A stretch of 64,000 nucleotides of DNA from positions 186,001 through 250,000 of the forward strand of contig NZ_SDWS01000002.1 of NCBI RefSeq assembly GCF_004137245.1, in the 5' to 3' direction. The notes beneath the pieces were generated by a model that was not told the DNA's origin, did no database searches, and saw only the letters and a list, made by a program, of their open reading frames with translations. Of the stretch, positions 19,221-26,791 are shown one piece after another (position 1 is the first letter of the stretch; each line of letters opens with the position of its first letter). This stretch comes from Nocardioides glacieisoli. Lineage in GTDB: Bacteria > Actinomycetota > Actinomycetes > Propionibacteriales > Nocardioidaceae. A program made the position numbers and the translations under genes.

Positions 19221-21115
19221 TCCACCACGTAGCTCGGTATGCCGGAGCGGGTGCTGTCGACCTGGTCCCCGGTGTCGTTGACGACGTGCTGGATGGTGCC
19301 GGCGTCGAGGTTGACGGTCAGCACGTGGTGCAGGCGCACGCCCGCACGGTCGGGCACCTCGAAGCCGCGGGCGGTGATGATCGACGGGTCGTTGCGGTTG
19401 AAGACGTAGACCCCGCCGCCGTAGAGCTGGTGGCGCTGCACGTCGTCGCCGATCTTGAAGCCCGTCCAGCCGAGGGTGCCGTCCGGTCGCGTCCAGTCGG
19501 CCTGCGAGGGCGGGTCGTAGGGCAGCTCGTTCTGGTAGAGCACGACCTCGCCGTCCTCGCCGTTCCAGATGGTGTTGTGCTGCTGGTAGTGCTCGACGAA
19601 GAGGCCGGTCGCGCGGACCCGGTCGCCCTCGACGACCAGCCCGACACGGCCGATGTTGGTGTTCCAGCGGTCGGTGTCGCCCACGGCTCCCTGCGTGAAG
19701 CCCTCGATGCCGTGGTCGGCGCGCCACACCCACGCGTGGTCGATCAGCACGTCGTCGGCGTCGATGCGCAGCGAGGTGTCGGCCTTGCCGATGTGCGGTC
19801 CTCCCACGCGGAAGTAGACGTCGTTGAGCGTGGTCGTCGGCGTGCTGCCGGCGCGGTGGTCGCCGGAGCGACCGGGGTGGCCCTGCAGGTGCATCAGGTT
19901 CGGGGAGAGCCGGGTGCCCGCATCGACGGTGATGCCCGCGAGCACGACGTCGGTCGCGTCGGGTCGTACGACGACCGGGGTGGCGCCGCCGACCGCGGTC
20001 AGCGTGGCCTGGCCCAGGCCGAGCACGACGGCGTGGTCGCGGCGGACGACGAGGCTGCGGTCGACGTCGTACACGCCGGGGGTGAGCAGGAGGTTCCGGC
20101 CCTGGTCGAGCGCGCGGCGCAGCACCTGCGCCGAGTCGCTCGGCCTGGCCACGTGGAACGACGAGAGCGGGAGGTCGCGACCGGCTGTGGTGCCGGCGGC
20201 CCAGGTGGTGCCGCGCGAGTCGCGGCGGACGTCGGGCACGCGCACCAGCCAGCGACCGTCGTCACCGACGTGGAGGAAGGGCTTCTCGCGGCTCAGCGGC
20301 GTCCGGTCCAGCGTCGTGTAGGGCGGGGACGGGAAGGTCGCCTCCGAGGGGGCGCCGACCGTGCCGGCGAAGACCTGGTTCCACACGCCGTTGGACCACT
20401 CGCCGACCTCACTGTTGCGGGTCAGCCACTGCTGCTGGGAGCCGTTGATGATCGTGCCCGCGCGGGAGTCCGCGAGGTAGCCGCCGCTGGCGAACTGCGG
20501 ACCGGCGGTGCAGTAGTCCATCAGCGAGAGGTTGCCGCCGCGGATGTCGACGCGCCGCAGCGAGGCGGCCTGCGAGGTGGCCCAGAAGTTGGCGGACGCC
20601 CGGCAGCCGTCCTGCCCGGTGCCGTTCACGTTGATCGTGAGGTTGGAGAGCGAGCGCCAGAAGTTGTTGAGCGCGACGCAGTAGGGCTGGGTCGGGCCGT
20701 CGGTGAGGCAGCGGTTGTAGACCTCGACCTTGCCGTTGATCACGGTGTCGGACGGGCTCGCGCCGAGCCCGGCGACCTCGGTGTAGTAGCCCACCTTGAT
20801 CTGCAGCGGCTCGGTCGCGGTGCCGTAGGTGCCCGGGAGGAACAGCAGGCTCCAACGCTCCGACGACATCTCGGCGTCGACCTGCTGCTGCCAGATCGCG
20901 TCCGCGCGCTCGCGGATCTGGGCGACCGGCATGGACGGGTCGAAGACGAGGACCCGTTCGCCGAGGTCGGGAGCGGCCGCCGGAGCGGGGGCGGCGCTCG
21001 CGGTGGCCGCCGGGGCGGTGAGGCCCGCGGCGGAGGCAAGGCCCGCGGCGATCAGGGCGAGGGCCGCGAGGGCGGCACGCAGCGGCGTACGACGGCGGGG
21101 GTGGGGTCGTGACAT
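19205..21115 (-). CDS. large secreted right-handed beta-helix (pectate-lyase-fold) protein
   Basis: 636 aa from ATG 21115. A signal peptide covers about 1-42 (basic HPRRRTPLR, then an Ala/Leu-rich core and an AASAAP-type cleavage region). The body has two parallel beta-helix-like regions with repeated short strands such as LFLPGTYG, IKVGYYTEVAGLG, NLLLTPGVYDVD and VVLAGITVDAGTR. This architecture is that of GH55-like or pectate-lyase-fold enzymes acting on polysaccharide, but catalytic residues cannot be assigned. A palindrome like a LacI-family CebR operator lies 22-35 nt upstream. The start at 21181 is rejected because it lies beyond this operator. Confidence 0.7.
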   Translation of the reverse strand: MSRPHPRRRTPLRAALAALALIAAGLASAAGLTAPAATASAAPAPAAAPDLGERVLVFDPSMPVAQIRERADAIWQQQVDAEMSSERWSLLFLPGTYGTATEPLQIKVGYYTEVAGLGASPSDTVINGKVEVYNRCLTDGPTQPYCVALNNFWRSLSNLTINVNGTGQDGCRASANFWATSQAASLRRVDIRGGNLSLMDYCTAGPQFASGGYLADSRAGTIINGSQQQWLTRNSEVGEWSNGVWNQVFAGTVGAPSEATFPSPPYTTLDRTPLSREKPFLHVGDDGRWLVRVPDVRRDSRGTTWAAGTTAGRDLPLSSFHVARPSDSAQVLRRALDQGRNLLLTPGVYDVDRSLVVRRDHAVVLGLGQATLTAVGGATPVVVRPDATDVVLAGITVDAGTRLSPNLMHLQGHPGRSGDHRAGSTPTTTLNDVYFRVGGPHIGKADTSLRIDADDVLIDHAWVWRADHGIEGFTQGAVGDTDRWNTNIGRVGLVVEGDRVRATGLFVEHYQQHNTIWNGEDGEVVLYQNELPYDPPSQADWTRPDGTLGWTGFKIGDDVQRHQLYGGGVYVFNRNDPSIITARGFEVPDRAGVRLHHVLTVNLDAGTIQHVVNDTGDQVDSTRSGIPSYVVDYPAP

Positions 21116-21136
21116 GTGGAGCCTTCCGAGGGGGTG

Positions 21137-21150
21137 TGAGAGCGCTTCCA
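21137..21150 (-). promoter_or_regulatory. possible LacI-family (CebR-like) operator
   Basis: TGAGAGCGCTTCCA differs by two bases from TGGGAGCGCTCCCA, the operator known for the cellobiose repressor CebR in Streptomyces. It is a near-palindrome 22-35 nt before the start of the secreted beta-helix gene. No LacI-type gene is in the window. Confidence 0.5.
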
Positions 21151-21196
21151 CTCTCCCACCTCCCCGTGACGAGCGCCACACCCCCGTCTGGGGGGA

Positions 21197-21724
21197 CTAG
21201 CCGTCCAGGGCGGCGAGCAGCGCCTTGTTGAACGCCGGGATGTCGTCGGGGTTGCGGCTGGTGATGAGGTTGCCGTCGACGACGACCTCCTCGTCGACCC
21301 ACTCGCCGCCGCCGTTGCGGATGTCGGTCTGCAGGCTCGGCCAGCTGGCGACGCGCTTGCCCTGCACCCGGTCGGCCTCGACGAGGGTCCACGCCGCGTG
21401 GCAGATCGCGGCGACGGGCTTGCCGGAGTCGACGAAGTCGCGGATGAACGCGACCGCGGTCTCGTCGCCGCGCAGGGCGTCCGGGTTCGCGACGCCACCG
21501 GGCAGGACGAGTGCGTCGTAGTCGCCGATCGCGACGTCGCTGACGCGGCGGTCGACGCGTTGGGTGGAGGACTTGTCGAGGTGGTTGAAGAGCTGCACCT
21601 CGCCCTCGTCGAGCGACAGGAGCTCGGCGGTGTGGCCGGCGTCGACGGCTGCCTGCCACGGCTGGGTCAGCTCGACCTCCTCGACGCCCTCGGATGCGGT
21701 CAGGAATGCGATGCGCTTGGACAT
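21197..21724 (-). CDS. DJ-1/PfpI family protein (glutamine-amidotransferase-like)
   Basis: 175 aa from ATG 21724. The PfpI signature is complete: ALVLPGGVANPD in the middle, the nucleophile elbow AAICHAAW with its Cys, and TSRNPDDIPAFNKAL at the end. It resembles stress-associated YhbO/PfpI proteins (protease, deglycase or glyoxalase activities have been proposed). GGAGGC precedes the ATG. It is divergent from the F420:NADP oxidoreductase. Confidence 0.88.
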   Translation of the reverse strand: MSKRIAFLTASEGVEEVELTQPWQAAVDAGHTAELLSLDEGEVQLFNHLDKSSTQRVDRRVSDVAIGDYDALVLPGGVANPDALRGDETAVAFIRDFVDSGKPVAAICHAAWTLVEADRVQGKRVASWPSLQTDIRNGGGEWVDEEVVVDGNLITSRNPDDIPAFNKALLAALDG

Positions 21725-21778
21725 GCCTCCACCGTTGCTCGCGGGTGGGGGCCGGACAACACACCTCGGGGTGGGCGC

Positions 21779-21784
21779 TAGCGT
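21779..21784 (+). promoter_or_regulatory. -10 hexamer of the F420:NADP oxidoreductase gene
   Basis: TAGCGT ends 7 nt before ATG 21792, consistent with a leaderless mRNA. Confidence 0.5.
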
Positions 21785-21791
21785 CGCCCGC

Positions 21792-22454
21792 ATGGACGTC
21801 GATCTCACCTCCCTGACCATCGCCGTGCTCGGGGGCACCGGGCCGCAGGGCCGCGGGCTGGCGAGGCGGTTCGCCGCCGCCGGGCTGGACGTGGTGCTCG
21901 GCTCGCGCGACGCCGCGCGCGCTGCGGACGCCGCCGCCGCGCTCGAGTCGGGCGGCCGGGTGCGGGGGACGTCGAACGCCGAGGCCGCTGCGGCCGGGGA
22001 CATCGTGCTCGTCGTCGTGCCGTGGGACGGCCACGCCGAGCTGCTCGGGTCGCTCCGGCACGAGCTCGCGGGCAAGGTCGTCGTCGACTGCGTGAACCCG
22101 CTCGGCTTCGACAAGCAGGGGGCGTACGCCCTCCCGGTCGAAGAGGGCTCGGCCACCCAGCAGGCCGCCGCGATCCTCACCGAGTCGCGCGTCGTGGGCG
22201 CCTTCCACAACGTCAGCGCCGTGCTGCTCGAGGACCCGTCGATCGAGTCCATCGACACCGACGTCCTCGTCCTCGGCGACGACCGCGAGGCCACCGACCT
22301 GGTCCAGGCCCTGGCGGACGTCGTACCCGGCATGCGCGGTCTCTTTGGCGGCCGTCTCCGCAACGCCCACCAGGTCGAGGCCTTCACCGCGAACCTGATC
22401 TCGGTCAACCGGCGCTACAAGGCCCACGCCGGGGTGCGGGTCACCGACGTCTGA
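21792..22454 (+). CDS. npdG: F420H2:NADP+ oxidoreductase
   Basis: 220 aa. The NADP loop VLGGTGPQGRGLARR (12-26) starts a Rossmann domain, GSRDAARAADAA follows as the cofactor-specificity strand, and VVGAFHNVSAVLL with HQVEAFTANLISVNRRYKAHAG are the conserved F420-side motifs of NpdG/Fno. It exchanges hydride between reduced coenzyme F420 and NADP. ATG 21792 is supported by a TAGCGT box 7 nt upstream. No F420 biosynthetic gene is nearby. Confidence 0.88.
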   Translation: MDVDLTSLTIAVLGGTGPQGRGLARRFAAAGLDVVLGSRDAARAADAAAALESGGRVRGTSNAEAAAAGDIVLVVVPWDGHAELLGSLRHELAGKVVVDCVNPLGFDKQGAYALPVEEGSATQQAAAILTESRVVGAFHNVSAVLLEDPSIESIDTDVLVLGDDREATDLVQALADVVPGMRGLFGGRLRNAHQVEAFTANLISVNRRYKAHAGVRVTDV

Positions 22455-22457
22455 GCG

Positions 22458-23618
22458 TCAGGCGATCCCGCCCGCGTTGTCCTTCGCGAGCGAGCGGGAG
22501 ATGACCATGCGCTGGATCTGGTTGGTCCCCTCGAAGATCTGCATCACCTTCGCCTCGCGCATGTAGCGCTCGACGGGGAAGTCGCGGGTGTAGCCGTAGC
22601 CGCCGAGGACCTGGACCGCGTCGGTGGTGACCTTCATGGCGTTGTCGGTGGCGACGAGCTTGGCGACCGAGGCCTCGCGGGAGAAGGGAAGGCCGGCGTC
22701 GCGCAGGCGCGCGGCGTGGAGCATCGTCGCGCGGGCGGAGACGACCGCGGCCTCCATGTCGGCGAGGACGAAGGCGAGGCCCTGGTGGTCGATGATCCGG
22801 GTGCCGAAGGTCTCGCGCTCACGGGCGTACGCCACCGCGGAGTCGAGGGCGCCCTGGGCGAGGCCGACCGCCACGGCGGCGATGCCGAGCCGACCGGAGT
22901 CCAGGCCGGCGAGCGCGATCTTGAGGCCCTCGCCCTCAGCGCCGAGGCGGCGCGAGGCGTCGACGCGGACGTTGTCGAAGCGCATCGTCGCGGTCGCGGA
23001 GCCGGTGAGGCCCATCTTGCGCTCCGGCGGGTCGGCCGAGAGCCCCTCGGTCGCCGCGGGGACGAGGAAGCAGGAGATGCCGTTGCGGTCGTCGGAGGTC
23101 CGCGCCATCACCTTGTAGAAGTCGGCGTGCCCGCCGTGGGTCGTCCAGGCCTTCGCTCCGTTGAGGACGTAGGTGTCGCCGTCGCGGCGCGCGGTCGTAC
23201 GCATCGCGGCGGGGTCGGAGCCGGCGTGCGGCTCGGACAGGCAGTAGGCACCGAGGAGGTCGCCGCTGAGCATGTCGGGCAGCCACTCGGCGCGCTGCTC
23301 GTCGGTGCCGAAGTAGGCCAGCCCGAAGCAGGAGAGCGCGTGCACGGAGACGCCGACGCCGACGGACGCCCACACCGAGCTGATCTCCTCGAGCACCTGC
23401 AGGTAGACCTCGTAGGGCTGGTCGCCGCCGCCCATCTCCTCGGGGTAGGGCAGCGACAGCAGGCCCGCCTGGCCGAGCATGGCGAAGACGTCGCGCGGGA
23501 AGGTCTCGGTCGCCTCGGCCTCGGCCGAGCGCGGTGCGAGCTCCTTGGTGGCGATCTCGCGGGTGAGCGCGAGGAGGTCGCGCGACTCCTCGGTGGGCAG
23601 CTGGCGGCGGGCGGTCAT
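22458..23618 (-). CDS. acyl-CoA dehydrogenase
   Basis: 386 aa from ATG 23618. The family motifs are present: CLSEPHAGSDPAAMRTTA (FAD/substrate), a mobile middle domain, and the C-terminal helical bundle with GGYGYTRDFPVERYMREAKV and IFEGTNQIQ, whose Glu is the catalytic base of short/medium-chain enzymes. It oxidises acyl-CoA to enoyl-CoA with electrons to ETF. A TAGCGT box 7 nt before ATG 23618 supports this start over one three codons upstream. There are no beta-oxidation partners adjacent. Confidence 0.93.
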   Translation of the reverse strand: MTARRQLPTEESRDLLALTREIATKELAPRSAEAEATETFPRDVFAMLGQAGLLSLPYPEEMGGGDQPYEVYLQVLEEISSVWASVGVGVSVHALSCFGLAYFGTDEQRAEWLPDMLSGDLLGAYCLSEPHAGSDPAAMRTTARRDGDTYVLNGAKAWTTHGGHADFYKVMARTSDDRNGISCFLVPAATEGLSADPPERKMGLTGSATATMRFDNVRVDASRRLGAEGEGLKIALAGLDSGRLGIAAVAVGLAQGALDSAVAYARERETFGTRIIDHQGLAFVLADMEAAVVSARATMLHAARLRDAGLPFSREASVAKLVATDNAMKVTTDAVQVLGGYGYTRDFPVERYMREAKVMQIFEGTNQIQRMVISRSLAKDNAGGIA

Positions 23619-23625
23619 GTGACGC

Positions 23626-23631
23626 ACGCTA
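23626..23631 (-). promoter_or_regulatory. -10 hexamer of the acyl-CoA dehydrogenase gene
   Basis: TAGCGT on the minus strand ends 7 nt before ATG 23618. Confidence 0.5.
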
Positions 23632-23660
23632 CCGGCGGCCGGGGCCGCAGGACGAAGTGG

Positions 23661-24050
23661 CTAGGCCGAGATCTCGGTGCCGCGGACCAGGGTCTCGGCG
23701 AGGTCGCGGAGCTTGGTGTTCGTGCGCTGGCTGGTCTCCTTGAGGACGCCGAGCGCCTCCGCCTGCCCGATGTTGCGGCTGGCCATCAGGATGCCGAGCG
23801 CGGCCCCGATCGTGCGCGACGAGGCGAGCGCGGTCTCCAGCTCTGCGATGTGCTCCTGGCGGAGCGTCCCGTCGGCCTGGAGCTCGGCGATGAGCTCGCG
23901 GTCGACGACGGATCGCGCCTCGAGGTCGTCGGCGCGGTCCTGCGCGGCGTCGGCGCGCCTGGTCAATCCCTCGATGTCGTCCCGGTTGCTCTTCACGGTG
24001 GCGACGAGCTCATCGATCTGCCGCTGCAGATCGTCGTACGGTGCGTTCAC
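23661..24050 (-). CDS. ANTAR-domain protein with N-terminal coiled coil
   Basis: 129 aa. Residues about 1-70 form a charged coiled coil (DELVATVKSNRDDIEGLTRR...). Residues about 75-125 are an ANTAR three-helix RNA-binding domain (ALASSRTIGAALGILMASRNIGQAEAL, then LKETSQRTNTKLRDLAETLV). ANTAR proteins bind paired hexaloop RNA hairpins and relieve transcription termination. No receiver or GAF sensor is fused, so the input must be a partner protein. GTG 24050 has a CAAAAT box 6 nt upstream and a perfect 14-bp palindrome in the promoter spacer. Confidence 0.85.
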   Translation of the reverse strand: MNAPYDDLQRQIDELVATVKSNRDDIEGLTRRADAAQDRADDLEARSVVDRELIAELQADGTLRQEHIAELETALASSRTIGAALGILMASRNIGQAEALGVLKETSQRTNTKLRDLAETLVRGTEISA

Positions 24051-24056
24051 GAGAAC

Positions 24057-24083
24057 ATTTTGCCCGCTACCTTGTGCACAAGG
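24057..24083 (-). promoter_or_regulatory. promoter with 14-bp palindromic operator of the ANTAR gene
   Basis: CCTTGTGCACAAGG (24070-24083) is a perfect palindrome. On the minus strand TTGCCT and CAAAAT (the latter at 24057-24062, 6 nt before GTG 24050) are spaced by 18 bp, and the palindrome covers the -35-side half of this spacer. The position suits a repressor operator. Confidence 0.55.
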
Positions 24084-24091
24084 CAAGTAAA

Positions 24092-25150
24092 TCATTCGGG
24101 CGCGAGGAGCAGCCCGTCTTCGGCCAGCAGCGCCAGGGCGTCCGCCACCAGCGCCGCCGCCTCCGGGTGCTCGCCCAGCGCGACCGTGGTCGTCGTGACG
24201 AGCTCGTCGGGCGTCCGCGCGACGTCCAGCGCGAGCCACAGGAGGAGGCCGAGCCCCGCCAGGACGCGGACCTCGGCGCCGACCATCAGCACGAGCTCGT
24301 CGTCGTACTCCACCGCGTCCAGCCACGGTGCGCGCCGCCACGTGCCCGGCGCGGCCTCGCCCACGGAGCCGCCGGGATGGTGCGCGCGGGCGACCACGAG
24401 TTGCGGGGCGGCGTCGAGCAGGCCGACCAGCTCGTCGAGGCGCGCCCCGATCTCGCGGTAGTGCAGGCCCCACACCCCACCGCAGGCGTCGATCAGCTCG
24501 GCCAGCCGGAGGAGCGGGTGCTCGAGCTGCGCGAGCGAGGAGGTCTGCTCGACCATCTCCGCGATGGCGTACGCCGGCGCGAGCGGCACCAGGCCGGAGT
24601 CGTCCTCGCCGCGGTGCAGCAGCACGATGCGGTGGAGGTGGGCCTCGTCCGGAGGGTGCAGCAGCCCGGCCTCGTCGGGGGAGACCGACCTCTTGGCCTG
24701 CGGGTGGTTGGGGTCGGAGATCACCGACAGCGGTTTCGGGTGGCCGTGCACGCGCAGTGACTCGTCGAGCGACACCGTCTCGTCCGAGAGGTAGCCGAGC
24801 CGCGTGGCCAGGAGGGCGATGGCCGTCGTCTTCCCCGAGCCGGACGGCCCGATCACCGCGAGCACCCGGCCGTCGTCGTCGGACACCGCGCCGGCGTGGA
24901 GGTTGATCCGTCGTCCCGCGGTCGCGTCGAGGGCGGCCATCGTGACGAGGGTGGTGATGGCGTAGTCGCTCGCGACCTCGTCGTCCGCCGCGAGGTGGGA
25001 GATGGCGACGGTGGCGAGCGCCGGACGGTCGGTCAGCGCGCGAGCCCACTGGCGGCGCAGCCGGGCGGCGTGGTCCCCGGTGGCCGGGATCCCGACGGGC
25101 ACGCCGAGCACCTCCACCACGACCTCGGGCGGCGGCCCCTCGCTGCTCAC
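24092..25150 (-). CDS. HPr-kinase-like P-loop protein
   Basis: 352 aa. Walker A GPSGSGKT is at 101-108 within VLAVIGPSGSGKTTAIALLATRLGYLSDE, where LSDE follows at the place of the HprK acidic motif. HINLHAG-like sequence (RINLHAGAV) precedes it, as in HprK-related kinases of exopolysaccharide clusters. The C-terminal 100 residues lack strong motifs. It is not a genuine HPr kinase because the HprK N-terminal domain and PTS genes are missing. GTG 25150 has TAGAGT 7 nt upstream. A PqqD and a nucleotidyltransferase gene are close, the usual company of HprK-related proteins. Confidence 0.72.
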   Translation of the reverse strand: MSSEGPPPEVVVEVLGVPVGIPATGDHAARLRRQWARALTDRPALATVAISHLAADDEVASDYAITTLVTMAALDATAGRRINLHAGAVSDDDGRVLAVIGPSGSGKTTAIALLATRLGYLSDETVSLDESLRVHGHPKPLSVISDPNHPQAKRSVSPDEAGLLHPPDEAHLHRIVLLHRGEDDSGLVPLAPAYAIAEMVEQTSSLAQLEHPLLRLAELIDACGGVWGLHYREIGARLDELVGLLDAAPQLVVARAHHPGGSVGEAAPGTWRRAPWLDAVEYDDELVLMVGAEVRVLAGLGLLLWLALDVARTPDELVTTTTVALGEHPEAAALVADALALLAEDGLLLAPE

Positions 25151-25157
25151 GGCCGCC

Positions 25158-25167
25158 ACTCTAGGGT
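25158..25167. promoter_or_regulatory. two overlapping divergent -10 hexamers
   Basis: ACTCTAGGGT contains TAGAGT on the minus strand (25158-25163, 7 nt before GTG 25150) and TAGGGT on the plus strand (25162-25167, 7 nt before GTG 25175). The two -10 boxes share two bases, so polymerase probably cannot occupy both at once. Confidence 0.55.
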
Positions 25168-25174
25168 GGCGGAC

Positions 25175-25624
25175 GTGGGTCGCGTGGGTCGTTGGTACGT
25201 CGTCGCGCTGCTGGCGACCTACGTCGCTGGTCTCGTCGTCCTCGTGACGAGGCCGTGGGGCTGGGAGCTGAACCGGCTCACCGTCACGTTGTGGGTCTTC
25301 TTCCGCTCCGACGTCCCGATCGCGCCCGACCGGCTCGGGCCCGAGGACTACGGGGTGCTGCTCAACGTCCTGCTGTTCGTGCCGTTCGGAGTGCTGCTCA
25401 CGCTCGCGATGCGTCGTCCCTGGTGGTGGGCGACGACGGCTGCCGCGCTCGTGGCGTCGACCCTCATCGAGCAGGCGCAGTGGCGCTGGCTGGAGCGCGA
25501 CGGCAGCTGGACCGACGTCGCGGCCAACACCCTCGGCGCGCTGATCGGCGCGGTGGCCGTCAGCCTGTCGTCGCGAGACCGAGCGCGACCAGCTCCTCGA
25601 CCAGAGCGAGCACGTCACCCCTGA
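25175..25624 (+). CDS. VanZ-family membrane protein
   Basis: 149 aa with about four hydrophobic segments and the VanZ/phosphotransbutyrylase-like pattern: NVLLFVPFGVLLTLAM followed by STLIEQAQW and DVAANTLGALIG. VanZ proteins confer low-level teicoplanin resistance in some firmicutes, but most homologues are uncharacterised. GTG 25175 is preferred to 25166 because the latter lies in the TAGGGT box. It is divergent from the HprK-like gene, and its last 65 bp overlap the 3' end of the convergent PqqD gene. Confidence 0.8.
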   Translation: MGRVGRWYVVALLATYVAGLVVLVTRPWGWELNRLTVTLWVFFRSDVPIAPDRLGPEDYGVLLNVLLFVPFGVLLTLAMRRPWWWATTAAALVASTLIEQAQWRWLERDGSWTDVAANTLGALIGAVAVSLSSRDRARPAPRPERARHP

Positions 25625-25844
25625 TCTCGTCCGGCTCGATGCCCCACATGAGCGCGGCCGCTGCGGCGATCTCGTCGGACGATCCGCCCTCAGCCAGGGC
25701 CAGCCACACGACGCAGGCCGGGCCCTCGAGGGTGGTCGGCGGCCCGTGCGGGAGTCGCGTGACGTAGGCGGACGGCAGCTCGTGTGCGTCCAGCGCCTCG
25801 TGGCTCACCCAGGCCACGTCGTCGGCGATCCGGTAGCGACTCAT
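25560..25844 (-). CDS. PqqD-family protein
   Basis: 94 aa single winged-helix PqqD domain: a beta-hairpin N-terminus (RIADDVAWVSH), LEGPACVVWLALAEGGSSDEIAAA and GDVLALVEELVALGLA. PqqD proteins are peptide chaperones (RiPP recognition elements) in PQQ and other peptide pathways, and also accompany HprK-related kinases in polysaccharide loci. No radical SAM enzyme or precursor peptide is visible. It overlaps the upstream nucleotidyltransferase gene by ATGA (25841-25844). Confidence 0.78.
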   Translation of the reverse strand: MSRYRIADDVAWVSHEALDAHELPSAYVTRLPHGPPTTLEGPACVVWLALAEGGSSDEIAAAAALMWGIEPDEIRGDVLALVEELVALGLATTG

Positions 25845-26716
25845 CGGCGCCCGACCCGCCGCGAGAGCTCGTCGACGGCCCGACGGAGCCGCCGCAGCTG
25901 GCGCGCCCGGACCTCCTGCCGCGTCGGCGGGTGGCCGAGCTCCATCCGCAGGTGGTCGCGGTTGACGCGGAGGGCGGAGGTGAGGAGCTCGGCCTTGGCC
26001 CGGGCGCCGGTCGCCGCGGTGAGGCGGGCGCGCCACTCGTCGAGCCTGCTCCCGCCGTGCACGAACTGGTGCCACAGGGCGTACGTCGGCGCCCCGCGGT
26101 GCAGCTCGAGCTCGCCGATGCCGGCGGCGAGCGCGACCTCGGCGCCCAGCTCGGCCGTCAGCCCACGGACCTCCGCCCTCTCCTCCGGGTCGGCAACAGT
26201 CCAGGAGCCCTCGATGTCGGCGGTCCCGCCGCCCGAGCGGGCCGCGTGGAGGACGAGGACGAGGCGCTGTGCGGTGCGACCGGGGACCGGGCACGCGCGG
26301 TGGGCGATCGGGTGCTGGACGCTGTCGCGGGACAGCACCTCGAACGCGCGCTCGGCGTCGATGGTGACCCCGGGCCACGACACGTGGACGTCGACCCAGC
26401 CCCAGCTGTCGTGCCACCAGTTGGCGGCATGGGCGAAGACCGACCCGGTGGCGAAGTCGGTGCGCTGCTCGAAGCCCACCGACTCCAGGGCTGTGACCAG
26501 CAGGTGGAGGTGGGAGGGCCGCACGAGCACGTCGACGTCGCTGGACTGGCGCCCGCCCGCCCGCAGTCCGGGGAGGACGGCCGGCCCCTTGAGGTGGAGC
26601 AGGTCGATCCCGCGGTCGTCGGCCAGCTTCTGCACGACGGCATGGGCGAGGTGGACGCGCGCGCCGATGGGCATCTGGCCCGTCGCCGCGCTCGCCTGCT
26701 GGGTCATGGGGGTCAT
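25841..26716 (-). CDS. nucleotidyltransferase family protein (NTP_transf_5-like)
   Basis: 291 aa. DLLHLKGPAVLPG (38-50) and QSSDVDVLVRPSHLHLL (57-73) give the nucleotidyltransferase DxD pair and the family LLKGxA motif. A WVDVHVSWPG strand provides the third carboxylate region. The family (PF14907 type) is uncharacterised but common beside PqqD and HprK-related genes. It is co-translated with PqqD through ATGA. The start may be ATG 26716 or ATG 26707, three codons later. It reads away from the Wzz/BY-kinase gene. Confidence 0.75.
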   Translation of the reverse strand: MTPMTQQASAATGQMPIGARVHLAHAVVQKLADDRGIDLLHLKGPAVLPGLRAGGRQSSDVDVLVRPSHLHLLVTALESVGFEQRTDFATGSVFAHAANWWHDSWGWVDVHVSWPGVTIDAERAFEVLSRDSVQHPIAHRACPVPGRTAQRLVLVLHAARSGGGTADIEGSWTVADPEERAEVRGLTAELGAEVALAAGIGELELHRGAPTYALWHQFVHGGSRLDEWRARLTAATGARAKAELLTSALRVNRDHLRMELGHPPTRQEVRARQLRRLRRAVDELSRRVGRR

Positions 26717-26778
26717 CGTGCCAGCAGCGCCGCCCGGCGGTGTCCGTCGTTATGACCGGACGGCGGCGTGTCACGGCC

Positions 26779-26784
26779 TAGACT
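26779..26784 (+). promoter_or_regulatory. -10 hexamer of the Wzz/BY-kinase gene
   Basis: TAGACT ends 7 nt before ATG 26792, the leaderless spacing. Confidence 0.55.
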
Positions 26785-26791
26785 CGCGAGC

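Noticed and set aside
20409..22427. Minus-strand frame of 672 codons across the beta-helix and DJ-1 region
   Set aside because: It overlaps three recognised genes in other frames and its translation is Arg/Pro/Gly-rich without motifs.
23661..25049. Extension of the ANTAR gene upstream into the HprK-like gene
   Set aside because: The extra residues are Arg/Gly shadows of the kinase gene. GTG 24050 has a promoter and gives a normal ANTAR protein.
24092..25150. Genuine HPr kinase/phosphorylase controlling carbon catabolism
   Set aside because: The HprK N-terminal domain and PTS genes are missing, and the company of PqqD and nucleotidyltransferase genes matches HprK-related proteins instead.
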